Below, in pieces: positions 43,678 to 51,658 of a stretch of 63,003 nucleotides of DNA. The position numbers and the translations under genes are program-made. Source of the stretch: Actinomyces sp. oral taxon 448 str. F0400 (GTDB lineage Bacteria; Actinomycetota; Actinomycetes; Actinomycetales; Actinomycetaceae). Location: contig NZ_GL985606.1 of assembly GCF_000220835.1 (NCBI RefSeq), forward strand, positions 116,794 to 179,796. The letters run 5' to 3'. The number at the start of each line of letters is the position of its first letter. Position 1 is the stretch's first letter. The notes below the pieces were generated by a model, which ran no database searches, had not been told where the DNA came from, and was given only the letters and a program-made list of their open reading frames with translations.

Positions 43678-44117
43678 GCGTACATGAACCCCTTCGGCCC
43701 GGCCTGGCACTTCCTCGTCGCGGGGTTCGGCATGCTCACCGCACTGGGGATCATCAGAGTCGTCACCGGCTTCCTCGTACACGACCTCCTCGCTCTGGAC
43801 GCGGACATGACGGCCTCGTCACCGGCGGGGCGCTGCTGGCGGCCGGCATCGGGCTGGTGCTCGCCCAGAGCGTCATCGTGCCGCGCTCGAGGTGGGCACC
43901 CCCCACCCTGCTGCGCGTCGGCACCTGCCTGGGGGCCATGGGCTTCGCCCTGCTCGCGGTTGACGGCGGACTCGTGCTCATCGTCATCTCGGTGACGATG
44001 ATCGGCATGGGCATCGGCATCGCCACGCCCGGCTACACGGCGGGTCCCACGCTGCTCATGAGCCGTACGGCGCCGACGGCGGCCAGGGCGGGGAGACGGC
44101 GGCCAGGGCGGGGATGA
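43678..44117 (+). pseudogene. Frameshifted C-terminal fragment of an MFS transporter gene
   Basis: One frame reads a helix WHFLVAGFGMLTALGIIRVV up to about 43810. The sequence then continues in another frame as LVTGGALLAAGIGLVLAQSV, LLRVGTCLGAMGFALLAVDG and GGLVLIVISVTMIGMGIGIA. The latter are typical late helices of drug-type MFS transporters. No start codon or first half is present, so this is a remnant. Confidence 0.65.
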
Positions 44118-44178
44118 GGCTGGGCGGGTCCCGGTGAATCGGAGCGAGGACCTCGCGGCTCCCCCGCAGGGTCCGCGA

Positions 44179-44592
44179 TCAGGCCGGCGCGACCACCCCC
44201 AGCCCACGGCGACGCGCGGCGATCCGCATCTCACGGTCGTACGTGAGAAGGGCATCGGAGCGGATGTCCAGGGCGACCGTCAAATGAATGGCGTCTGCGG
44301 AGCGCAGCCCCGCCGAGTCTCCGGCGGCATTCAGCAGATGCTCCCTGGAGACGTCCACGAGCTCGACCCCCGACAGCAGCGTCGCGACCGCCTCCTCGTC
44401 CAGTTCGCGACGGCGCCTGGCGGCGCAGTGGAGTTCCGTGGAGAGAAGAAAGGACGAGCACAGGGCGATATCGCCCGCACTGTCAGGACTGTGCGACACG
44501 GTTTGATTGAGCCATTGTGCCAACGGCTCCGACTCATCCTCCTCGATGAGGAGCTTGAGCGCCGCGGACGTATCCAGGTAGTAGATCGTCAC
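44179..44592 (-). CDS. vapC: VapC-type PIN-domain toxin
   Basis: 137 residues. PIN-domain acids are in YYLDTSAALKLL (Asp), LLSTELHCAAR (Glu), LRSADAIHLTVAL (Asp) and TYDREM (Asp). VapC toxins are ribonucleases that cut tRNA or rRNA. The start overlaps the antitoxin stop by ATGA. Confidence 0.92.
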   Translation of the reverse strand: MTIYYLDTSAALKLLIEEDESEPLAQWLNQTVSHSPDSAGDIALCSSFLLSTELHCAARRRRELDEEAVATLLSGVELVDVSREHLLNAAGDSAGLRSADAIHLTVALDIRSDALLTYDREMRIAARRRGLGVVAPA

Positions 44593-44855
44593 CGTTCGCC
44601 GCGCAGATCATCCAGCGCATCCCGAGATGCGATGCCGGTTGCGCGCTTCAACCGGGCGAAGTCCACACGGGCCCTCGGAGTGACGGCCCCGCGCCGCCTG
44701 AGAAGAGCAAGACGCTCGCCGCCCATGGGAGAGAGCAAAGCCACCGGCTCCCCGTTGTTGGTGACTTCGAAGGTCTCCCCTGCTTGAACACGACGAAGGA
44801 TCGACGCACTGCTATTGCGCAACTCGCGATGCGTAATCGTGGTCGACACGGCCAT
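44589..44855 (-). CDS. vapB: Phd/YefM-type antitoxin
   Basis: 88 residues from MAVSTTITHRELRNSSASIL; the frame extends to 44879 but this start has GAGG upstream. SILRRVQAGETFEVTNNGEP is the Phd/YefM signature. The C-terminal tail would wrap the VapC toxin. It also represses the operon in characterised cases. Confidence 0.88.
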   Translation of the reverse strand: MAVSTTITHRELRNSSASILRRVQAGETFEVTNNGEPVALLSPMGGERLALLRRRGAVTPRARVDFARLKRATGIASRDALDDLRGER

Positions 44856-44956
44856 CACCTCGTCGCAACCGTAGCACACGAGTCCTCGGAGTGACGCTCC
44901 CGCGCCGCACCACTTCGAAGCGATCGACTCCAGCCTCGGCCTGCTCGAACTGCAGG

Positions 44957-45147
44957 GTCACCGCGGGCAGAGGCGTCCGTCGGGCCCGAACGCGCACCGA
45001 GGCGGCCTCGGCGTGGCGGGCCCTGAGGGCCGCGGAGGCTCCGGGAAGGACTGGAGAGCGCGGAACCGCGAGCGCCGTTCAGCTCTGGCGGACGGCGCCG
45101 TCGACGCCTACGCGATCACGCCGCGCTCCATCGCCCGGCTGTCCTGA
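44957..45147 (+). pseudogene. Degraded partial copy of the ATP-grasp gene
   Basis: 44957-45050 encodes TAGRGVRRARTRTEAASAWR, matching the ATP loop of the gene at 41358 (RTRAEAVSAWR). After a gap and a frame change, 45082-45147 reads LADGAVDAYAITPRSIARLS then stop, matching that gene's final residues (AGGAVDAYAITPRTIARLA). The middle is deleted. Confidence 0.75.
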
Positions 45148-45193
45148 GCGCGGCCTCCGCTCCCGGCCGGGCCCCGCTCCGGCGGCGGCGCGG

Positions 45194-45199
45194 TAGCCT
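45194..45199 (+). promoter_or_regulatory. TAGCCT -10 box, leaderless start
   Basis: TAGCCT followed after 6 nt by ATG at 45206. Confidence 0.5.
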
Positions 45200-45205
45200 G
45201 TCGTC

Positions 45206-45871
45206 ATGCCGGTCCCGATCCGAATGACGAAGATCCACCACGCCTGCCTGACGATCGACGACGGGAGCACGAGGATCCTGCTCGATCCCGGGAAGTTCGG
45301 GCCCCGCCCGGGCCTGGACGGAGTCGACGCCGTGCTCATCACCCACCGGCACGTCGACCACCTCGACCCGGACCTCGTCGCGGAGGCGCTGCGTCGCGGA
45401 ATCCCCGTCTGGGCGCCGGGGGACGCGCTCGGGGACATCGGCGTTCCCGACGGGATCGAGGACGGCGGCCTGCACGAGGCGGTTCCGGGCACGACGCTGC
45501 GCATCGGCTCCCTGCCCGTCCAGGTGGCCGGCGAGCGTCACGCCGAGCTGCACCCGGCTCTCCCGGGTCCGGAGAATCGCGCCTACCTGATCGACCAGCG
45601 GCTGTTCGTCACCGGCGATGAGCACCCGGTCCCGCCGGGCCGTCTCACCACCCTGGTCACGCCCGCTGACGCGCCCTGGCTGCGCGCCACCGACCTGATC
45701 CGCTACGTGCGCGACGTGCGCCCCGAGCTCGTCGTCGGTGTCCACGACGGCCTGCTCAACGCGGACGGGCTCTCGGTCGCCCGCCACGTGATCGACGCGC
45801 TGCGGAACGAGGGCGCGACCGGGGCCACCATGCTCGCCGACGGCGAGTCGATCGACATCCCCCGGGGCTGA
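45206..45871 (+). CDS. Metallo-beta-lactamase-fold hydrolase (UlaG-like)
   Basis: 221 residues. The zinc motif is LITHRHVDHLDPDLVAEAL. Further metal positions are GERHAELHP and LFVTGDEH. Fold and length match the L-ascorbate-6-phosphate lactonase-like MBL group, but the substrate cannot be told. Confidence 0.85.
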   Translation: MPVPIRMTKIHHACLTIDDGSTRILLDPGKFGPRPGLDGVDAVLITHRHVDHLDPDLVAEALRRGIPVWAPGDALGDIGVPDGIEDGGLHEAVPGTTLRIGSLPVQVAGERHAELHPALPGPENRAYLIDQRLFVTGDEHPVPPGRLTTLVTPADAPWLRATDLIRYVRDVRPELVVGVHDGLLNADGLSVARHVIDALRNEGATGATMLADGESIDIPRG

Positions 45872-46172
45872 GAACCATCGCGCGTCGGGGCCGTTCAGGG
45901 GCGGGAGGCAACGGCGCAGCCCGCGGTAGAGGGGCCTCGGGCCGGGGGTCATGTCCACCGGATCGCAGTCCGGCTCCTCGAGCCGATCGCTCTTCTCCCA
46001 CCAGGTGGGGAAGTCGTCGTCGGTCACGACGTGCCTCGCCGATGAGGATCTCCTGGGGTGGAGCCGCGCGATGCAGGCTGATCCGCCGCCGACGTGGGCG
46101 CCCCGGGCGCCATCGCGTCCCGGTGGCCCTAGACTGGCGCCGCCCAGTCCTCGACCCGCAGGAGCCGCACCC
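45872..46172. other. Intergenic region with murT promoter
   Basis: 301 nt. TAGACT at 46131-46136 is a plausible -10 for murT, giving a leader of about 30 nt with GCAGGAG before the ATG. On the minus strand, a frame reading DDFPTWWEKSDRLEEPDCDP looks protein-like but runs on through the MBL gene without a stop, so it is left as a possible gene remnant. Confidence 0.4.
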
Positions 46173-47579
46173 ATGGACCTCTCCCCCGCAGCGTCCCTGC
46201 GCTCGCGCATCACCGTGGCTCTGGGCCGCACGGCCCGTCTGGTCTCCCGTCTGCGCGGCGGCGGCTCGGGCGGGACCGCGCTGCCGGGCCTGGTCGTCGA
46301 GAAGACCGATCCCGGCTTTCTGGCCCGCACCCTGGGCCAGCTGCCCATGGGCGTGATCGTCGTCTCGGGCACCAACGGCAAGACGACGACGACCAAGATG
46401 GTCGTTCAGCTCCTGCGCGAGCAGGGTCTAACGGTGCTGACCAACCGCTCCGGGTCGAACTTCGTGCGCGGGGTGCTCGCCTCCCTGCTCACCGAGGTGG
46501 ACGCGGGCGGCCGTGTGCATCACGACGTCGCCGTCCTGGAGCTGGACGAGGCCCACGCGGTGCGCTTCGTCCGACTCGTCAAACCCCGCCACGCCCTGTT
46601 GCTCAACGTCATGCGCGACCAGCTCGACCGCTTCGGCGAGATCGACTACACCGCCTCCCTGCTGCACAAGGTCGCCCTGGCCACGACCGGCTCCGTCGTC
46701 GTCAACGCCGACGACCCGCGCCTGGGCGCCGCCTCCTTCATCGGCGATCTGAGGGCCCGCGTCGCCGCCTTCGGCGCCGGCGAGGCCCTGCGCGCTCTGT
46801 TCGTCTCCGACGACGACCTGCGCACCGGGGCCCGGGCCCAGGAGCCGCGGGCGAGCGGAGCGGCCAAGGAGGCCGGCGAGGAGGGCGCCCCCGTCCCGCA
46901 GGCCCCGGCGGCCCTCGCCCCGCGTGTGAGCCTGGAATCCCTGCGTGGCCGGGACGCCGTCGTGCGCGTGGACGGAACCGACCACGACGTGACCTTCACC
47001 ATCCCCGGCATCCACAACCAGCTCAACGCCTGCGCGGCCCTGGCCGTCGCCCTGGAGGCGCTGGGCGACAGAGCGGACCTGCCGGGGCTGCTGACGACCC
47101 TCGCCCGCGTCCAGGCGGCCTTCGGGCGCGGTGAGGTCCTCGCCCTGGACGGCCGCGACGTGCAGCTCTCGCTCGTGAAGAACCCCGCGGGCTTCCGCAT
47201 GGGACTGCTCACCGCCGCCGAGGCCGTGCGCTCCGGCGGCCCCGAGTCGGTCATGATCGCCATCAACGACGAGTACGCCGACGGCCGCGACATGTCCTGG
47301 CTGTGGGACGTCGAGTTCGCGGGCCTGCGCGCCGAGGGGGTCGCCGTGGTCACCGGGGTGCGCGCCTGGGACATGGCGCTGCGGCTGCGATACGACGAGG
47401 TGCCCGTGGGAACGGTCGAGCCCGACCTGACCAGGGCCGTGGCGCTCCTGCGCGAGGCCGCCGGGAAGGCCGATGACGGGGCGGGCCGCCCCATGCGCAT
47501 CTTCACCACCTACACCGCCATGCTCGCCCTGCGCGCCCACCTGGCCGAGCTCACCGACGTCGAGGAGGCCCTGACATGA
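46173..47579 (+). CDS. murT: MurT, lipid II isoglutaminyl synthase Mur-ligase subunit
   Basis: 468 residues. The ATP loop VIVVSGTNGKTTTTKMVVQL and LDEAHAVRFV are Mur-ligase features. INDEYADGRDMSWLWDVEF in the DUF1727 C-terminal domain holds the Asp that completes the GatD triad. With GatD it amidates glutamate in the lipid II stem peptide. The middle domain usually has a four-Cys zinc ribbon; here that stretch (about residues 210-255) is an Ala/Glu/Pro-rich linker without cysteine. The start overlaps nothing upstream; the stop overlaps gatD by ATGA. Confidence 0.93.
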   Translation: MDLSPAASLRSRITVALGRTARLVSRLRGGGSGGTALPGLVVEKTDPGFLARTLGQLPMGVIVVSGTNGKTTTTKMVVQLLREQGLTVLTNRSGSNFVRGVLASLLTEVDAGGRVHHDVAVLELDEAHAVRFVRLVKPRHALLLNVMRDQLDRFGEIDYTASLLHKVALATTGSVVVNADDPRLGAASFIGDLRARVAAFGAGEALRALFVSDDDLRTGARAQEPRASGAAKEAGEEGAPVPQAPAALAPRVSLESLRGRDAVVRVDGTDHDVTFTIPGIHNQLNACAALAVALEALGDRADLPGLLTTLARVQAAFGRGEVLALDGRDVQLSLVKNPAGFRMGLLTAAEAVRSGGPESVMIAINDEYADGRDMSWLWDVEFAGLRAEGVAVVTGVRAWDMALRLRYDEVPVGTVEPDLTRAVALLREAAGKADDGAGRPMRIFTTYTAMLALRAHLAELTDVEEALT

Positions 47580-48343
47580 GCGAGCCGACCTACCCGCACA
47601 CCACCGAGGGCGCCGCCCGCGGGCGCCTGCGCCTGCTGCAGCTCTACCCGCGAGACATGAACATCTACGGCGACTGGGGCAACGCCCTGGTCCTGGCGCG
47701 CCGCGCGCAGTGGGCGGGCTACGACGTCGACCTGCTGTCCTACGACCCCGGCGACGAGCTCCCGGAGGACGTCGACCTCCTCGTGGGCGGCGGCGGCCAG
47801 GACTCCGGACAGGAGCGCATCAAGGAGGACCTGACCGCCCGCGGCCCGCAGCTGCGCGCGTGGGCCCGCGACGGCATGCCCATGCTCGTCATCTGCGGGC
47901 TCTACCAGCTCTTCGGGCGCCACTTCGTCACCGGCACCGGCGGGCAGATCCCCGGCATCTCGATCTTCGACGCCGAGACCGTGGCCGGCAGCGGGCGCTT
48001 GATCGGGAACATCACCCTGGAGTCGAAGGATTTCGGCAGGATCGTGGGCTACGAGAACCACTCGGGGCTGACCACTCTCGGTCCCGAAGCGCGCCCCTTC
48101 GGGCGGGTGACCATGGGCGACGGCAATAACGGCAGGGACCGCACCGAGGGCGCGCGCGTCCACAACATCATCGGCACCTACCTGCACGGCTCCCTGCTGC
48201 CCAAGAACCCGGCCGTGGCCGACTGGCTCCTGGCCCGCGCCGTCGAGCGCGCCGGCGGGACGTGGGAGGCAGACGGGGTGGACGAGCGGGCCGACGTCTG
48301 GGCCGAGAGGGCTCGTAGGGTCGCCGCGAGCCGGCCGCGCTGA
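47576..48343 (+). CDS. gatD: GatD, lipid II isoglutaminyl synthase glutaminase subunit
   Basis: 255 residues. The class I amidotransferase nucleophile is C107 (LVICGLYQLFG) and the His is H204 (IGTYLHGSLLPKNP). LYPRDMNIYGDWGNALVLAR is the GatD/CobQ-like N-terminus. It supplies ammonia from glutamine to MurT. The coupled ATGA start confirms the pair. Confidence 0.95.
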   Translation: MSEPTYPHTTEGAARGRLRLLQLYPRDMNIYGDWGNALVLARRAQWAGYDVDLLSYDPGDELPEDVDLLVGGGGQDSGQERIKEDLTARGPQLRAWARDGMPMLVICGLYQLFGRHFVTGTGGQIPGISIFDAETVAGSGRLIGNITLESKDFGRIVGYENHSGLTTLGPEARPFGRVTMGDGNNGRDRTEGARVHNIIGTYLHGSLLPKNPAVADWLLARAVERAGGTWEADGVDERADVWAERARRVAASRPR

Positions 48344-48376
48344 GATCGCCTCGGCTCAGCGGTGCCGTGCCCGGCG

Positions 48377-48436
48377 AGCTTCCGGTTCCGCGCACTCATT
48401 CGTGGTAGCTTCCGGTTCTGCCCACTCGTTCGAGGC
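48377..48436. repeat. Two tandem 30-bp repeats upstream of the unknown/XRE-ImmA pair
   Basis: Units at 48377 and 48407 share AGCTTCCGGTTC, then GC and CACTC, then TTCG. They differ at five or so positions. They end 15 nt before the start codon at 48452 and probably include the promoter and operator of that operon. Confidence 0.6.
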
Positions 48437-48451
48437 TCGTGGAGGCCGTCC

Positions 48452-49165
48452 ATGTCCGAATCCATCGCACACCAACCGCACGCAGAGGTGCTCGCCGGCC
48501 CGGACGCCGAGCAGGAGCTCAGCGGGATGGGACTGGCAGTCGCTCCCTTGTCCCGCGCGTGCGTCGAAGGGCTGCGGACCGCCGTCAATCAGCACTCGTC
48601 CTTCGAACCGAACATCGCCCTGGGGTTCTCCATCTGGGCGAAGATCGTGGGCTCGCTGCGCACCCTGCTCGACGAACGGGGGTGGCGATCCCCCGACACC
48701 GTCAACGCCCCGCGGTCAGTCAACCCGGACGGCACGATGGCCATCGCGGCGATCGGTGGCGACGAGAACACCGCATGCGCGAGTTCCGATCCGAGCAATG
48801 CCCGCGCTCGTCGGAAGGGGTCGACGTTCGACGCCGAGGTCAAGAACAATGGGGAGGGCAGCAGCGCTCCCGGATTCACCCAGCCCTGCCTCGACCTCGC
48901 CCTAGGCGACCTGGGCGACGACGGCACTCGATTCAACGGCTTGCGCACGTGGATGCTGCTCTACTTCTGGGACCGCAGGGCCGATGAACTGCGTCTTGAG
49001 CTGTCGCTGCCGATCGCCTGCGAGGACGGTGTCGTCACCCGGTGGAAGACCCGCATCATTCTGCCCGCGCAAGACCTGTCGAGCCACGATGATCTGCGCA
49101 GCAACGACGACGTGCCGTCGCCACCCGCGCAGGACGTGGACTTCGAGATCACCGCCATCTCATGA
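48452..49165 (+). CDS. Unknown protein paired with XRE-ImmA peptidase
   Basis: 237 residues, ATG after GTGGAGGCC. No family recognised. It is soluble and acidic; segments such as SIWAKIVGSLRTLLDERGWR and LLYFWDRRADELRLELSLPI look like an alpha/beta protein. The stop overlaps the next gene's ATG. In such pairs, the first protein may be the effector or the substrate of the peptidase regulator; that is inference. Confidence 0.6.
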   Translation: MSESIAHQPHAEVLAGPDAEQELSGMGLAVAPLSRACVEGLRTAVNQHSSFEPNIALGFSIWAKIVGSLRTLLDERGWRSPDTVNAPRSVNPDGTMAIAAIGGDENTACASSDPSNARARRKGSTFDAEVKNNGEGSSAPGFTQPCLDLALGDLGDDGTRFNGLRTWMLLYFWDRRADELRLELSLPIACEDGVVTRWKTRIILPAQDLSSHDDLRSNDDVPSPPAQDVDFEITAIS

Positions 49166-50289
49166 CCCTGGAGCCCTCGCGAATCATCCTGGCGAGACAA
49201 CGAGCGGGCCTGCCCAAGACCGCTCTGGCCCGAGCGGCGGGGGTCGCTCCGCGTACGGTGACGACCTGGGAGTCCAGAGGGGCCCCCTCATCACGGTTGA
49301 GCGACATCGCCGGCGCGACAGGAATGCCGGCCGAGTTCTTCTCCGGTGGAGCGATCGACCTGCTCGAGGAGGATCGAATCTTCTTCCGGGCACGACGACG
49401 CTCGCCCTCCGCCCTCCTGCACCGATCAGCGGCCTTCGGATCTCTTGGCATCGGGTTCTACGACTCCATTCGCCGGCGCTTCAGAACTCCTGCGCTCAGC
49501 ATGCCCGAGGCGGAGCCGGGCGACTCTCCCCGACAGGCCACGCGGGCCCTGCGCCTGGCCTGGAGAATGGGGATGGGACCCGCTCCCAACCTGGTCCAGC
49601 TGGCCGAGGCCCACGGTATCCGGGTCCTCGGCATCCCGCTGGCGGACGCCGCGGTCGATGCCTTCAGCTTCTGGGCGCCCGACGGACGCCCTTTCGTCTT
49701 CCTGTCCCGGATCAAGACGGCGGAGCGCTCGCGCTTCGACCTGGCTCACGAGATCGGTCACCTGGTGCTCCACTGCGACGTCACTGGAACCGGGGAGACC
49801 ACCGACCGGGAGATCGAGCGCGAGGCCGATGTCTTCGCCGCCGAGCTCCTCCTGCCCACCGAGGCCCTGCGCGCCCGCGTCCGCGGCGCGCCCTCCATCG
49901 AGGACCTCATGAGGATCAAGAGCGCCTACGGGGCCTCGGCCATGGCGGCCGCGCGCTCGATCCGCGACGCCGGCCTCCTGTCGGAGTGGGGCCATCGCCA
50001 GCTGGTGGCGACGCTCACGTCACGAGGATTCCACACGGGCGAGCCGGGGAGCGCTCTGCCCTATGAGAAGTCGCGGGTCTTCAGCACGGTGCTGGAGCGC
50101 CTGAGGGCCGAGGGGGTCGCGGTGGCCGACTGGGCGAAAGGCATCGGTCTGCGGCCCGACGACGTCGCGGACTTCATGTTCGGGCAGGCTCTGCGCGCAG
50201 CGCCCGACGCCGACGCCGCCTCCCCGCAGGATGTCTCCGGCGGTGGCGCTTTTCCACCGGCCCGGCCGAGCCTCCGGGTTGTGACATAG
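49162..50289 (+). CDS. XRE-type regulator with ImmA/IrrE metallopeptidase domain
   Basis: 375 residues. The N-terminal helix-turn-helix is RIILARQRAGLPKTALARAA with GVAPRTVTTWESRG. The zinc peptidase motif is FDLAHEIGHLVLHC, with downstream EREADVFAAELLLP giving the third ligand. Such XRE-DUF955 proteins act as repressors or antitoxins that are cleaved or that cleave partners. Overlaps the upstream gene by ATGA. Confidence 0.88.
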   Translation: MTLEPSRIILARQRAGLPKTALARAAGVAPRTVTTWESRGAPSSRLSDIAGATGMPAEFFSGGAIDLLEEDRIFFRARRRSPSALLHRSAAFGSLGIGFYDSIRRRFRTPALSMPEAEPGDSPRQATRALRLAWRMGMGPAPNLVQLAEAHGIRVLGIPLADAAVDAFSFWAPDGRPFVFLSRIKTAERSRFDLAHEIGHLVLHCDVTGTGETTDREIEREADVFAAELLLPTEALRARVRGAPSIEDLMRIKSAYGASAMAAARSIRDAGLLSEWGHRQLVATLTSRGFHTGEPGSALPYEKSRVFSTVLERLRAEGVAVADWAKGIGLRPDDVADFMFGQALRAAPDADAASPQDVSGGGAFPPARPSLRVVT

Positions 50290-50390
50290 GCGGGCGCCGG
50301 CCCGCGTGCTCGCCATTCCGTACTCACCCCGGTCCTCCCGGAGGACCCGGCAACATGCCGGGACCATCCCCCGTCGAGGCCTCTCTCCTC

Positions 50391-50441
50391 TAGGCTCGAC
50401 GCATGGCGACTCCCGAATTCCGGAGTGGGGGCGGGTGGTGA
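50391..50441 (+). pseudogene. Remnant of nudix gene promoter and 5' end
   Basis: TAGGCTCGACGCATGGCGAC at 50391 is identical to the -10 box and start of the nudix gene at 54212. It reads MATPEF as the nudix protein does, then diverges and stops after 12 residues. Confidence 0.75.
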
Positions 50442-50534
50442 CCGCCCAGTGGCCCCACTGGGCGGTGGCGACCACGGGCGGCGACGGGAGCCCTCCCAGG
50501 GGCCCTGGCCAGAGGATGGGCTCGGCCCTTTGTG

Positions 50535-50726
50535 CGGCTGTTCAATCCGTCCACCGTCGTCGCGATCCTCGTGCTCTTCGCCTACGCCCTCCCGTGCATG
50601 GCCACGGCCGCAGCGATGCACTGCGACACCGCCACCCGGAAATAGCCGGCCATCGCCTGCACCTGCATGCTCGTCACCACCTGGGTCACGGCGGCGCCCC
50701 ACGCGCTCATCACCGTGTTCATATGA
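50535..50726 (+). pseudogene. Degraded copy of the feoB 3' end
   Basis: The frame reads RLFNPSTVVAILVLFAYALP, then CMATAA, against KLFNPATIAAILVFFVYALQ and CMATAG in intact FeoB. A TAG replaces the tryptophan codon before PAIA. Similarity continues through MLVTTWVTA to a stop at 50726. It lies upstream of the intact feo genes and in reverse order relative to the nudix fragment. Confidence 0.8.
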
Positions 50727-50778
50727 TTGTGACGATGACCGGACACGCGACAGGACGTTCAGGGGAGGTGGGGCAGCC

Positions 50779-51315
50779 GTGCCCGTCGTTCCCACGCACC
50801 CGGTGACCACGCCGGACCCCGACGTGCTGCGGTGGGTCGTCCCCGACGGCCTGCTGCCCTTCACCGGGGAGGTGGCCCGCGCACCGGCTCTGCTTCAGGC
50901 CCTCATCGACGACGGCACCCTGAGCTCCGTGCGGGTCGACGGCGGCGCGGTGCTCACTCTTCTGGGGCCCGGCCGCAGCTGGCGCCAGGAGGGGGCCCGG
51001 GTGCGCAGTGCGCTGGTGGACGCCCTGGGCGCCCCGGGCTCCTGGGAGGGCGGCCAGGCGGCCCACGCCTCCGGGCCCGACGACGCCCTGGAGTCCGCCG
51101 CCCGGCAGATCGCGAGCGGCTCACTGGGATCCTTCGTCAACAGCCACGGCGGCTCGCTGATGGTGCGCTCGGTGCGCGACGGCGTCGTCGAGATCTCCAT
51201 GGAGGGCGCCTGCGACGACTGCCCGGCCGCCGAGATCACGATGCACGCGCGCTTCGAGCACCTGCTGCGGCGCCGCTGCCCCTGGCTGGTCGAGGTCCGC
51301 CGGGTCGAGGGGTAG
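50779..51315 (+). CDS. NifU-like Fe-S scaffold domain protein
   Basis: 178 residues from GTG, with GGGGAGG upstream. The C-terminal 80 residues form a NifU domain: VRDGVVEISMEGACDDCPAA holds the CxxC cluster-binding pair, and ITMHARFEHLLRRRCPWLVE follows. The first half, LRWVVPDGLLPFTGEVARAP, has no recognised motif. Position just before feoAB fits iron supply to cluster assembly. Confidence 0.82.
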   Translation: MPVVPTHPVTTPDPDVLRWVVPDGLLPFTGEVARAPALLQALIDDGTLSSVRVDGGAVLTLLGPGRSWRQEGARVRSALVDALGAPGSWEGGQAAHASGPDDALESAARQIASGSLGSFVNSHGGSLMVRSVRDGVVEISMEGACDDCPAAEITMHARFEHLLRRRCPWLVEVRRVEG

Positions 51316-51553
51316 GGGGCATCGGCCTCGTCGCCGCGCCGGGCCCGCCCCTCCTTCGCCGAGCCGCCTGTCCATCGCCGAGCCGGGCGGAGGTCGCGCA
51401 GCCCCACCGTTGTCTGCTGGGCTTCGCGACGTTCACCGGGTTCAAGGCTGTGGGGCTCGCTGTGCGCCGTGGTCAGGGCAGGGGCGACCAGAGCGACGGC
51501 GAGCGACGCAAGATCGACCTGAGCCGTGTCAGAGAGACCACGATCGCCTGACG
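51316..51553. other. Intergenic region upstream of feoA
   Basis: No gene with motifs is seen between the NifU-like gene and the feo regulatory sites. Confidence 0.5.
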
Positions 51554-51572
51554 ATAGAGAAGCCTCACCTTA
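51554..51572 (-). promoter_or_regulatory. DtxR/IdeR-like iron box upstream of feoA
   Basis: On the minus strand TAAGGTGAGGCTTCTCTAT matches the DtxR/IdeR consensus TTAGGTTAGGCTAACCTAA at about 13 of 19 positions. Located 87 nt before the feoA ATG. Such a site would give iron-repressed expression. Confidence 0.5.
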
Positions 51573-51581
51573 AACTGCTGT

Positions 51582-51599
51582 GGACGATGCGCATCGTCC
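51582..51599. promoter_or_regulatory. Perfect 18-nt palindrome upstream of feoA
   Basis: GGACGATGCGCATCGTCC is its own reverse complement (9-bp arms, no spacer). It lies 60 nt upstream of feoA and 10 nt after the iron box; possible operator or leader hairpin. Confidence 0.55.
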
Positions 51600-51658
51600 G
51601 CATCGAGACCGAGGACAGAACAGGACTCTGAGGAACTCCGACGATATCCGAGGACATC

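Noticed and set aside
45116-46396. Minus-strand ORF of 426 codons across the MBL gene
   Set aside because: Antisense to a gene with a clear HxHxDH motif; only the short stretch at 45880-46040 looks protein-like, and it has no proper stop.
50425-50778. Upstream extension of the NifU-like gene to 50425
   Set aside because: This part overlaps the feoB remnant in another frame and encodes Pro/Ser/Arg-rich noise; GTG at 50779 has a ribosome site.
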